A stretch of 64,000 nucleotides of DNA from assembly GCA_022605405.1 (NCBI GenBank), contig JABYQQ010000023.1, forward strand, positions 186,001-250,000, in the 5' to 3' direction. Under the pieces are notes generated by a model. It had not been told where the DNA came from, searched no databases, and worked only from the letters and a program-made list of their open reading frames with translations. Source of the stretch: Earliella scabrosa. Taxonomy: Eukaryota > Basidiomycota > Agaricomycetes > Polyporales > Polyporaceae. Below are positions 1-8,414 of this stretch, piece after piece (positions within the stretch are counted from its first letter, which is position 1; each line of letters opens with the position of its first letter). The position numbers were made by a program, and so were the translations under genes.

Positions 1-925
1 ACGCGGGCGTGTTCGCGGGCGCGGGCGCGGGCACAGGCGCGGGGGCAGCAGCGACAACGCCAACGGCAGCCGGAGCGGGAACACGAGTCCGAGCAGCAGA
101 CCCACCGTGGGTGCGCCGTGGGGTGGGAATGGGGACGGGGTTTTGCGCAGCGACGGGGACGGGATTCTGCACGGCGACAGGACCGGGAGGAGGTGCGGTG
201 GGGCGAGTGATGGGAGCCTGGGTCTCGGCGGACTGGGCCGACAGCAGGGCGATGAAGATGCGAGGAGTCCCGGCCCCACCGGGAACCGATGTGCCCCCAC
301 TACGGACGGGAGACCCGTTGTTGGACGCAACGTTCGACGACGTGACGTCAGCACGACGCTCGTGGTCACGACGACCGGATAGCAGGGGTGAGACATTGAC
401 GAAGTGTTCGCCCATCCCGAAGGGCACTGGGGCACGGAACGAGTCCTCGAGGCCAGGCGGGGCGGCAGGAGTGCGGGGAGAACGTTCGCGACGATTCTCT
501 CGGGTAGGGGTCTCAAACGGATCCAGGCGGTCAGAGTGGTTCGAGGCCAAACTAGGCAACCGCAGCCAGCCGTCGCGAGAGTCCTCGGTCTGAAGGCGGA
601 TGTTGAGGTTGAGGTTGAGAGTGGGCATGCCGCCCTGATTTTCCACCGTGAACTGGGCCTGCGGAGAACGCAGGCCTTGCGCACGCTGGGAAGAACGCTG
701 GGGAGAGGAGACCGCCGACCAGGTCATCGAAGCAGGGGACGAGCGGCCGTCGGCATCGTCGCGATCACTGTCAGGGAACGGAGCGGGCGACGACGTGCGA
801 GATGGGGCCTCAGATATGGAGAGCGATGACAAAGCATCGTCAAGGGACTCAGCCGAAAGGCTGTGTTGACTAGCCCCGCGGGCGGTGGTTTGCTGGTAAG
901 CTGCGGAACGTGAGTTAAACGACAT
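1..925 (-). CDS. Partial Ser/Pro/Ala-rich protein, possibly a retrotransposon gag leader; runs off the left edge
   Basis: From an ATG at 925 the minus strand reads 308 codons plus one base without a stop to the window edge, so the C-terminus is not visible. The protein starts MSFNSRSAAYQQ and is low-complexity (Ser, Pro, Arg, Asp). It has a short strand-like stretch TLNLNLNIRLQ near residue 102 and reaches an Ala-Pro tract (PAPVPAPAPA) at the edge. No zinc knuckle, protease or membrane segment is visible. Similar disordered leaders precede the capsid-like part of some basidiomycete gag proteins, so gag is a guess; an unrelated disordered host protein is equally possible. The plus-strand ORF over the same bases is its GC-rich shadow. 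This first ATG was chosen because the frame remains open from there. Confidence 0.55.
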   Translation of the reverse strand, partial: MSFNSRSAAYQQTTARGASQHSLSAESLDDALSSLSISEAPSRTSSPAPFPDSDRDDADGRSSPASMTWSAVSSPQRSSQRAQGLRSPQAQFTVENQGGMPTLNLNLNIRLQTEDSRDGWLRLPSLASNHSDRLDPFETPTRENRRERSPRTPAAPPGLEDSFRAPVPFGMGEHFVNVSPLLSGRRDHERRADVTSSNVASNNGSPVRSGGTSVPGGAGTPRIFIALLSAQSAETQAPITRPTAPPPGPVAVQNPVPVAAQNPVPIPTPRRTHGGSAARTRVPAPAAVGVVAAAPAPVPAPAPANTPA

Positions 926-1262
926 ATCGAACAGGCAGGCACATACTACGGTCGCGCATGGAGCTTGACGGCGTTCAGAGTTGAGGTTGAGGGAAAGAGG
1001 AGAGGAGGGGATCCTGCCTGACTTGCCAGCGAAATGGGGTGTTTGACGGACAGCGGCGGAGCGGTGGGCCTTGCCTGCGAATGCTTCATGGGTGAAGACC
1101 TCAGGGTTTTGACCGCTTCTCTTCGGTCCCGCTTGAACCCTGCTCGTCGCATGGTCCCCCAATACCTCAGAGCTCCCCCACGTGTCGCCTCACTCACCAC
1201 TGACTTCGCTGTTCGTGACCTCGCTGTACTTGACAACGCCGTTCTCGACATCGCCATTCTCC
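926..1262. promoter_or_regulatory. Divergent intergenic region between two outward-facing genes
   Basis: These 337 bases separate the start of the minus-strand ORF (ATG at 925) from the start of the plus-strand gene at 1263, so they should hold both promoters. The stretch before 1263 is pyrimidine-rich, as is common before fungal start codons. I see no clear TATA box, tandem repeat or other gene. Confidence 0.35.
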
Positions 1263-2412
1263 ATGGGTCGTCACCGCTGGACCACCGGTGAGCAGACGGC
1301 TTGGCTCACTGCACGCATCCCGGCCTATCTCGAGTCGAAGGACCGCGATGTGAGGGCATTCCACGCAAGTACGTACAAGCTCTGGACAGAACAATGGCCC
1401 ATCGCCGCTCCTACCGAGTCCGAGATTGCTGCGGCCGGTGGAGACGTCCAGAAGGCCACCGATGGGAAGGAAGCTACTGTAAAGAAGGTTCGTTAGTCAT
1501 TATGACTAGGATGACAGGCCGCTGACGCCTCATGGCGTACCTTCAGCGTCTTTACGAGTGGTTCTACAACAATTGCCGCACTAGCGAAAGCTCCGTCAGT
1601 AAGACAGAGTTCCTCGACTTGGCCCCAAAACGTACCCAGAAGCTGCTTGATTATCAAGCCTATCTACGTCTACACAAGGAGAAGCTGGCCCCGATCGTGT
1701 CCTCGCGATACGAGGCGTACAAGCAGGGTCTCGGGCCGGACGAGACTCCCGACGCGTTCATCAAATTCCAGGCTGCAGTGGCAAAGGAACTGCTTGAGGA
1801 GGAGCCCGAGGATGTCCGCGCGGCGGTGGAAGCTTATCGAAACCAAGGCGAGGCAGAGCCTGATGAAGACGAGATCAGCCGGTACGTTCACTTGACTCCG
1901 ATGTAGTGTACGTGAACTCACGGGAATTACGTACAGCAACATCGACTGCTTGCCGAACACCTTGACCGGCACGCTGAAGGAGTTGGCTAAGAAGACGAAG
2001 TGGGGGGCCACCATTTTTGCGGGCGGTTGGCATCCACGTATGAACCGTTGCGCGACAATCATGTGAGTTTGTTCTGCATACGTCATACATAGTGAACGCT
2101 GGCGAATATGCAACCCATAAGCGTATCTATTGGACAAACTCTAGACACCGGCAAGGACTGGCTGAACGCGGAACCAAACTTCGAGCAGATAACAGACTCG
2201 TATGACTCCTTCGTTCCGAGATGTTATGGTAAGTGAACGAAGCACATCGATGACTAACCCATTACTAACGTTGACGTACAGACATACCAACGACCGCGCA
2301 GCAACAACCCGTACGACTTGCGAGTACCGCAACCAACCAAGAGGACGATGGAGACGGCGTACCGGTAGACAAAAGTCTTGCGCCCAATTACGACGCCCGC
2401 GCTCGTATTTGA
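1263..2412 (+). pseudogene. 3'-truncated five-exon gene of an agaricomycete-specific family
   Basis: Splice sites and phase give exons 1263-1487, 1547-1881, 1937-2062, 2122-2228 and 2282-2412, with GT-AG introns of 53-59 nt (branch-like GCTGACG and TACTAAC). The product starts MGRHRWTTGEQTAWLTARIP; exon 2 opens RLYEWFYNNCRTSE, exon 3 reads NIDCLPNTLTGTLKELAKKT and exon 4 SIGQTLDTGKDWLNAEPNFE. This order matches, from memory, a large family of uncharacterised Agaricomycetes proteins that begin with a 'WTTPEQ' segment, followed by an 'RLRxWFxNN' turn and a 'xLPxTLxxxLxELxxxTxW' core. After about 35 codons exon 5 enters the 42-bp repeat array at 2385 and stops at TGA 2410-2412, so the natural C-terminus is missing. 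The function of the family is unknown. The 2062/2122 junction is the least certain (acceptor CATAAG). Confidence 0.7.
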
Positions 2413-2531
2413 ACGTCCCGGACCATCAATTACGACGCCCGCGCTCGTATTTGAAAGTCCCGGACAATCAATTACAACGCCCGCGCTCGTATTTGAAAGT
2501 CCCGGACAATCAATTACAACGCCCGCTCTCA
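2385..2531 (+). repeat. Tandem array A, 42-bp unit, about 3.5 copies
   Basis: Units start at 2385, 2427, 2469 and 2511, each beginning CAATTACRACGCCCGCGCTC. Copies 2 and 3 differ by only one base or so; copy 4 fades after about 20 bases into array B. The unit resembles the ATCAATTACAACACC motif of the right-hand transposon's inverted repeat, which suggests amplified subterminal sequence. Confidence 0.85.
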
Positions 2532-2783
2532 TATTATAGAGGCCCTAGAATGAAAAACGAGGCCTCTATCAAGTATTATAGAGGCCCTAGAATGAAAAAC
2601 GAGGCCTCTATCAAGTATCATAGAGGCCGTAGAATGAACAACGAGGCCTCTATCAAGTATTATAGAGGCCGTAGAATGAAAAACTACGCCTCTATCAAGT
2701 ATTATAGAGGCCCTAGAATGAAAAAAAACGCCTCTATCAAGTATTATAAAGGCCCTAGAATGAAAGACGACGGTGTCAGGGGA
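2532..2783 (+). repeat. Tandem array B, 42-bp unit, six copies with an internal stem-loop
   Basis: Six units start at 2532, 2574, 2616, 2658, 2700 and 2742; the last is degenerate. Each opens TATTATAGAGGCCCTAGAAT. Most copies contain the inverted pair TAGAGGCC...GGCCTCTA around a 16-nt loop, so each unit can fold as a hairpin. The sequence differs from array A but the 42-bp period is the same. Confidence 0.85.
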
Positions 2784-2881
2784 TTTTATTATCACTAGAG
2801 GGTCATTTATAACACACTGAAGGATTTTATAATTGGCCCCAGCCTTATTTTACCGTGTTTCATATCCCCTGGGCCATAGAA

Positions 2882-3346
2882 CTATGGACACAGGCCATGG
2901 CCTGTTATTATAATATAATAGTGGTGACCACAGGTGTTGGAACGGCTTTTGGGGTCCTCGAGGAGCGACTGCAGAGGAGGGCCATGTGTCATTCCTTGCT
3001 CGTCCTTCAAGTAGTCTATGAAGTCGATCAAGGTGTTCCTGGGAAGGTAGAGGTCTACCGTGCGCGGGCGGGCGTTCGAAGGGAACAAAATGTGGAGGGC
3101 GGCCATCCCACTGACGATGCCTCCAATGGAGTCGAGCTTGCGTAAGAACGGACGGTACTTGACCTCGTCGCGGAAAACCGAGCGGAGGCGACGTTTCATT
3201 GTGACAGAGACGTAGATGTCGGCAATACGGCAGGTACACCGCAAACGAACGAGGGAGTCGACATCCAGCATCTGAACGATGTCGATGGACATGTCCGTGA
3301 CCAGAGGATGGAACAATGATGGTAGAGGGTAACTTTCTGAGCGCAT
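2882..3346 (-). pseudogene. F-box-like protein, 3'-truncated by a transposon end
   Basis: One exon from an ATG at 3346. It starts MRSESYPLPSLFHPLVTDMS, followed by MLDVDSLVRLRCTCRIADIY, the pattern of the basidiomycete F-box-like helices (hydrophobic Pro-rich start, then D-x-x-S-L-x-x-L-R-x-T-C-R). Next comes GGIVSGMAALHILFPSNARP with VDLYLPRNTLIDFIDYLKDE, the 'SGxxALxxL...DLDxYxP' segment typical of this agaricomycete family. Such proteins are thought to be substrate adaptors of SCF ubiquitin ligases. From 2936 the frame runs into the transposon terminus and stops at 2882-2884, so the usual C-terminal half is absent. An upstream in-frame ATG at 3433 is less likely because the added residues are low-complexity. 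Confidence 0.6.
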
Positions 3347-3568
3347 GACGAAGGGAGGAGGGCGGGAAGGTTTACTACACGAACTACTGCACGCTCGAGA
3401 ATATAAGAGGTGTGTGCCAGTCAGACTTTGCATGCGCGATACGAGGCGCTAGGGGGCACAGGCCAAGCCCACGGGGGGCATGACACGAGGATCAGCACGC
3501 AGACAATGCAATCGGACACGATATTATGATTGCGACACTACGACAGATGACAAAAGACACAGGTACGC
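3347..3568. other. Short intergenic gap, no feature seen
   Basis: About 220 bases lie between the stop of the HECT-like gene (3569) and the start of the F-box-like gene (3346) on the same strand. It must hold the 3' end of one and the promoter of the other. No repeat or ORF of note. Confidence 0.3.
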
Positions 3569-6500
3569 CTACACCTGATTGAAATCAGATGGATCTAGGA
3601 CAGCCCCATGGAGCCAAGCCTCGAACGCCAAGCCTGGAGGATCCTCGCGGAGGAGGTTGCGCAACCCAATGTCGATTTTGACCGTGCAGTGGGTGTAGCA
3701 GGATCGAACATTAATCTGTAGTTATGCGTGAGATGCAATGTTGATAGAGAACGGGGGAGTATACGAACGGGGGAGGGAATGGGCGCATCCAAGACCATTC
3801 TCGAACCGGGAACCCTACGAGGCCCGTCTCCGTGCTCGTAGAAGACCTGGATAAGCCATAGATCAGTAGCTATACATAGTCTGAGACGACGCACTGGAAG
3901 ACTCGGCGAACGAACCTGAATCGACCAATCCGGATCCAGCGGGACCAGATCAGAGCCTGTCATCATCTTGAGGAACAGGCGCGCGCGCAAGAGAGGATCG
4001 TCCGCCTCGTGCTGGAAACGCTCGAGACCGATCGTCGCGACAACGTCGGGGTGGTTCGGGTGGCCAACGCCGGACAGATACGTGCGGAGCCGGACGTCGA
4101 AGCCTTGCTCGTACGGCAGGTCCCAAGTCGGGTCGTTGCCGTCGTCATCCAGCAAATCCGTGTGGGCGCCTTGCGACGCGATAGCCTCAGCGTCGAGATC
4201 TGAGCGAGAGAACAGACGGTCGAGGAGAACCTCCACTCTTTGCAGACGTTGGTTGCACAAGAGCGCCAGGAACTCGCGGCAGGAGTTGTTGAAGGTCTAT
4301 GAATGGGGATGTTAGAACGGCGACGGGAGACATGATGGAAGAATACAAACTTTGTCGAGCGCGTCAGGCGGGGCTAGAGCTCCAGTCATTCCGTACACGA
4401 AGGCTTGAAGGTCGGCGTAATGGCTGATGTGAGGCGTACTGAAGAACAAGTTGCAAACGAGCGCGGAGTCGATGTGGCAATTCTCCTCGGACCCGGGGAC
4501 GGCAGGCAGCGAATCCGGCTGTGATACGCATGAAGATGGAGCGATGAACTGTGAACAAGAGAGACAGGCAAGTGTACGTACATCCATCCCAGCCGCAAGA
4601 AGAATAGAGTACAGACCATCTTGAGGATCCCTCGGCAGCGGGGTTGCGCGGTCGTGCCTGAGCCAAGGACGTAGAGCATCATAGAGCAGGGGATCGAGCA
4701 AACGCATGAATGCGTGGTCGATGGCCGACGCGCGTGCTTGCCCTTCGATCGCAAAACGCAAGAGGTACGGAGAGATAGGATCTGGGCCGGACCGAAGAAC
4801 GACCATATGGAAGAGGGCGAGGAAGCCTGCAGTTCGGAGAGCCAACACGCGCGAGCGAACTCCGTTGGCGCCGCCGGGATGCCATCGCATGTTGTGAAAC
4901 CGCCCGATGGGCTGCCACAAGGCTGCATCTGAGGTGATGGCCAGGATTGTCTCGCGCAGCAGGTTCCTGATGACGCCCTCTCCAAGGCCGTCGCCGCTGA
5001 AGACGTGTGGGTCAGAGGTGAATATGCAACTGAGAAGCGTCAGGACACTCACATGCGTATGTGGAGCGTGCGGGAGGCGCGCAGAAGCTCTCCCAGGGAT
5101 GTCAGGTCACACCCGACTCCGCGGTTGCCGAATTTGGTGCGAAAGTCGGCGTTAAAACGACGGGTCAGGGTATCGGGGTGGGCATCGGCCTCGTGCGCAA
5201 AGATCCACTCTACGAGGAAGATGAGAATCTGCGCGCCCTCTTGGATGTTGCGGGCCACGATGCGCGGTCGGGCGACCTCCGGTCGACATTCTTCCTGAAC
5301 GGCGGCGACCACGGCTAGGGGCGGGCGCGGGAGCCGGAAAGTCCGCCGCGTCAGGCTCGACGTCCTCGAGAGCGGGAAGGTCCTGGGCTGCGGCCGAGTT
5401 CGTATGTTCCCGCGGACGCATTGAGGCCCTGATGAGTAGACGCGGCAATGGAAGTGATTCGGAGTCGCTATCATTCTCCAGGATCGTCGACAGCTCGTCG
5501 ACCGGCGATGGTTCGCAGGGCAAGACGTCGCCTGCCTGGTCAGAGGTAGCGGCCGCCGGACCGACGGAACTCGAGCGCGCTCGACGTTGGGGGCAGAGCG
5601 CGGTGCATCCCACGATCTCAGCGGGTTTGAGGACATTGAAGATACGAGCCGCGATGCAGGGGCGCTTGAGATCGAGGACAGGAAGAAGCGACCAGTAATC
5701 GCGCAAGCCGGGCACGCCAAGATCGTGTATATGAAGGCGCCCGAGGGAACCGATGAGATCGCCATAGCGCGGACCTGGGTCGTACGTGAGCTGGGCTCGG
5801 ATGGGCGTGAAAGGAAGAAGAAGAGTAACTCACAGAGGCGTATGAAGGGGAGAGCGCTCAATTCGCCTTCGAAAGGAAAACCGACGCCAGTGAAGCGCGC
5901 AGCCAAAAGGGCGTCGAGCGTGAAAGTGGCGGCCGTGAAGTCGTCGAACGGCGCATGTACCTTCAGCCCAGGGTGACCGTGCACGGCGCCGACCGTGAGG
6001 AGGACGAAGGGGCACTGAGTCGGCGCCTCGGGCTCCTGGGTATAGTCGTACCCGGCAAATTCATACCCAGCCGTGCGAAGCAAGTCGATGAGCTGCCTGT
6101 TCAGCGGACACCATACAGGCCCAGAAGTTGGAAGCGAGACACGCCCGCACAAGGACCAGTGAACGAGCAATCCTGCGATCAGGGTGAATTGTTCCGGCGA
6201 CCATCGGAAGTCTCGGGCGGGATAGGAACCGGTGTGAGTGGGGTCGGTCGCATGGACGGAGGGGGACTGTTGAGAAGAAGGGATCAGACGCCTGGTGGGC
6301 GAGTTAAAACGAACAGTGTGCACTGACCCGAAATGGGAGCACATAGAACCCGAGGTCCCGCATGGCCGGCGTCGGGTTGACCTGGGATCCCGCGTCAAGG
6401 ACCGTAGACGAATGCCCGGGACGGACGGACGAGGCCGCAAGTGTATTGACGGTCCGCGTGCGTTGGATGTTCGCAGCAGCCGTCCCGGAGCGACTGGCGC

Positions 6501-7212
6501 GATGCCGTTCCGCGCTGGCCACGCGGCGGTCGTTAGTACTACCCAGGTCCGGAGGACGTAGCCCGGTATAGGCATACACGGGAGGGGCGGCAGCAATGTC
6601 GCGCGAGGATGGCCCCGCCGTTGTGCCAGCGCCTGCGGGACCAAACATCGAGGGAGCGATATAGCCGGGGACGGGGGCCGGCATGGGAGGCGTCCTGGAG
6701 GGGAGAAGGGAACGTGAGGAGAGATAGGAGGCCGAGTGAGAGATATACATACACCATGTTCGCGTCCGTGAGTGTGAGGAACTGATGAGCTTTTAAGGGA
6801 GCGCCGCAGGCACAAGGTGTATCGAAGTGCCAGGAGGAGGGGTCGACATCCTTCCAGGTAGCGCAGCATGAGGATAAGCGCAAGACGAAACGAAATAGGG
6901 TTACGTACTGCGAAGAAGCCTCCACATTCCCGCGACTGACATGGACCTCGCTGGAACGCCTCGGGAATGGCCGTGAGCGCCGAGGTGGTGACGGCATGCG
7001 AGAACCACGGGTGGGGGCAAGCGCTGCAGGTTTCGTCTGGCGAAACGGGAACCTGAGGGCGAAGTCAGTGGGCGCGTAGTACAAACAAGTGCCAGTGAGA
7101 TGCGTACCCGACGAACGGCATTGTTATTGAACACCACGAAGCCGGCGCACCCTAGCCCACCGGCGACGCATTCAGAATGTGTGCAGAGGGCGCGGGTTCC
7201 GAGGTCAGCCAT
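3569..7212 (-). CDS. 997-codon, 12-exon protein with Cys/His-rich N-terminus and HECT-like C-terminus
   Basis: Exons (minus): 7212-7108, 7052-6909, 6850-6753, 6694-6350, 6291-5834, 5774-5362, 5294-5053, 4996-4582, 4518-4351, 4296-3916, 3846-3769, 3715-3569. They total 2994 nt, all junctions in phase. The start MADLGTRALCTHSEC opens a putative metal-binding region (C10, C15, C22, C44, C47, H49, H55, C75, C80, C96, C98). The middle is disordered. Residues 602-739 hold RWHPGGANGVRSRVLALRTA and GPDPISPYLLRFAIEG. About residues 898-922 read RLFLKMMTGSDLVPLDPDWS, recalling the HECT C-lobe. C958 in YTHCTVKIDIG sits where HECT ligases have the catalytic Cys. I infer an E3-like agaricomycete family; catalytic activity is unproven. 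The 5362/5294 intron (GTCGAG donor) is weakest, but some intron or frameshift is required there. Confidence 0.72.
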
Positions 7213-7228
7213 GGCGCGGTGGTGTGGG

Positions 7229-7723
7229 TAGTGTTGTGCTTGGCCTGGCCCCAGGCCGTGAAGCGGGCCAAGCCAGGCCGTCAATGGGCCGGGCCAAGCC
7301 GGGCCAACGGGGCGGGCTCAGACGGCCTCATGGCCTGGCTTGAGGTTCAGTAAGCCGTGAGCCGAGCCGTCAGGCCGTGGCCCAAGGAAACGGGCGTCTA
7401 AGCTGCCTAATCCGGCGTAAAGAGGTCTGGAACCGATCAATTTCGATGTCGACATGTCTTGTTCAACTGTTATTGCGTGCTGATAGCCTAATGTATGCAT
7501 TGAAAGACCGATTAAGATTGATCATAGACACACTAACAAAGTTCTTGAGCCTTATACTCAGCACCCCAGGTAGCCGCCCTAAGCCATGGCTCAGGCCAAA
7601 GCCGGCCGGGCCAGGCCGTATGACACGGCTTACGGCCTGGCTTGAGGTTCCGTCGGGCCAAAGCCGGCTCAGGCCAAGCCAAAGCCGTCGCAAGCCGGGC
7701 CAAGCCGGGCCCGCACAACACTA
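7229..7723. mobile_element. Non-autonomous hAT-type MITE, 495 bp, with 8-bp target duplication
   Basis: The termini are TAGTGTTGTGC at 7229 and its inverse GCACAACACTA ending at 7723. Identical 8-bp direct repeats GGTGTGGG flank it (7221-7228 and 7724-7731). TAGTG-type ends plus an 8-bp duplication are the hAT signature. Both halves are packed with GGCCAAGCC/GGCTTGGCC-like GC-rich subterminal motifs; the centre (about 7400-7560) is AT-richer and non-coding. No transposase ORF. The insertion lies 9 bp upstream of the start codon of the minus-strand gene ending at 7212. Confidence 0.9.
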
Positions 7724-7731
7724 GGTGTGGG

Positions 7732-8414
7732 TAAAGGAGACGTAGATGTCAATAAAACAGGCGGGGGTAGCGGCGGGAATAGCGAGTCGCGACGCGTCTG
7801 CGAAAGGACAGGAGCCTGAGGCTGAGTGCGTGGAAGGGAATGGGGTGAAGACTCTGAGGAGCGAGTGATCGGTCTTTTAAAGAACGGGCGGGAGGAGTCG
7901 GATGAAACAGGCTTGGTCATCGAGTGAGCTTGGGTCTTGAGTTTGACGATCGGTGAGTGCCTCGACCTGATTTCCAGGGGAGCTGGTTGCATGGGGGACG
8001 GCGCGCCGAGAGGCGAGCCGTATAAAGCGGCGTCAAGTAGTAGCAAGTGGTTCAGGTGGCAGTGCGGGCGACCGACGAGGCGAACGCGAGGTCGCTCTCA
8101 TGCGTGAGCATGGATAAGTAATCAAGCTTACTCAACTGGACAACACGAGGCCGGACGACCACGTTTGGACATAAGCGGACGCAAGGACAACGCCCACTGT
8201 ACTTGTTTGTCAAGAGGACACAACATGATGACCTATGACCCCCAATTATTGCGCCTGATGGGCATTGAGTCAAAGTCTATAGAGAGGTATAAAGGTCTAG
8301 CATGGCCGGTCACAGGGATTCATGTGGATAACGATTGAGAGATTTTGCATATACATGATCATGGGGTCGGAATGACCAAGACTGTGTCAATAAAGTCCAA
8401 AAAATCCTTTCATA
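7732..8414. other. Non-coding spacer; former promoter region of the HECT-like gene
   Basis: This stretch was the immediate upstream region of the HECT-like gene before the MITE landed. A minus-strand peptide FIDIYVSFTHT (about 7727-7759) resembles the RIADIYVSVTM segment of the F-box-like gene at 2882-3346, so part may be an old gene fragment. From 8300 the sequence is AT-richer and serves as the 3' flank of the first NLR gene. It is unlike the flanks downstream of the other two NLR genes, so the duplicated block starts here. Confidence 0.35.

Larger units (their letters stand above)
2385..2936. mobile_element. One-ended remnant of a CACCTG-terminated DNA transposon
   Basis: The right end (2899-2936) reads GGCCTGTTATTATAATATAA, then AGTGGTGACCACAGGTG. 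It closely parallels the right end of the large inverted-repeat transposon at 59937-62863 (GGCCTGTCATTATAATATAA, then TCTTGGTGCCTACAGGTG). Both also carry subterminal ATCAATTACAACRCC motifs. No matching left terminus is present; the left edge is the first 42-bp repeat. The element sits between two truncated genes and cuts both. I infer a related, internally deleted or rearranged copy. It encodes nothing convincing: the 198-codon ORF through it exists because 42 is a multiple of three. Confidence 0.6.

Noticed and set aside
9..593. 194-codon plus-strand ORF rich in Gly/Ala
   Set aside because: It is the GC-rich shadow of the longer open minus-strand frame 925-1; composition mirrors the Pro/Ala codons of that strand.
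2385..2783. CRISPR-like array
   Set aside because: Units are contiguous without spacers, the genome is eukaryotic, and no cas genes are present.
2202..2798. 198-codon plus-strand ORF and matching minus ORFs across the 42-bp arrays
   Set aside because: A 42-bp period keeps several frames open on both strands by arithmetic; the sequence is transposon DNA and the 14-residue repeats match nothing known.
5049..6869. 606-codon single minus ORF
   Set aside because: Only two parts of it are coding; the rest is read in other frames after splicing. Its first 200 residues are out of frame with the conserved gene model.
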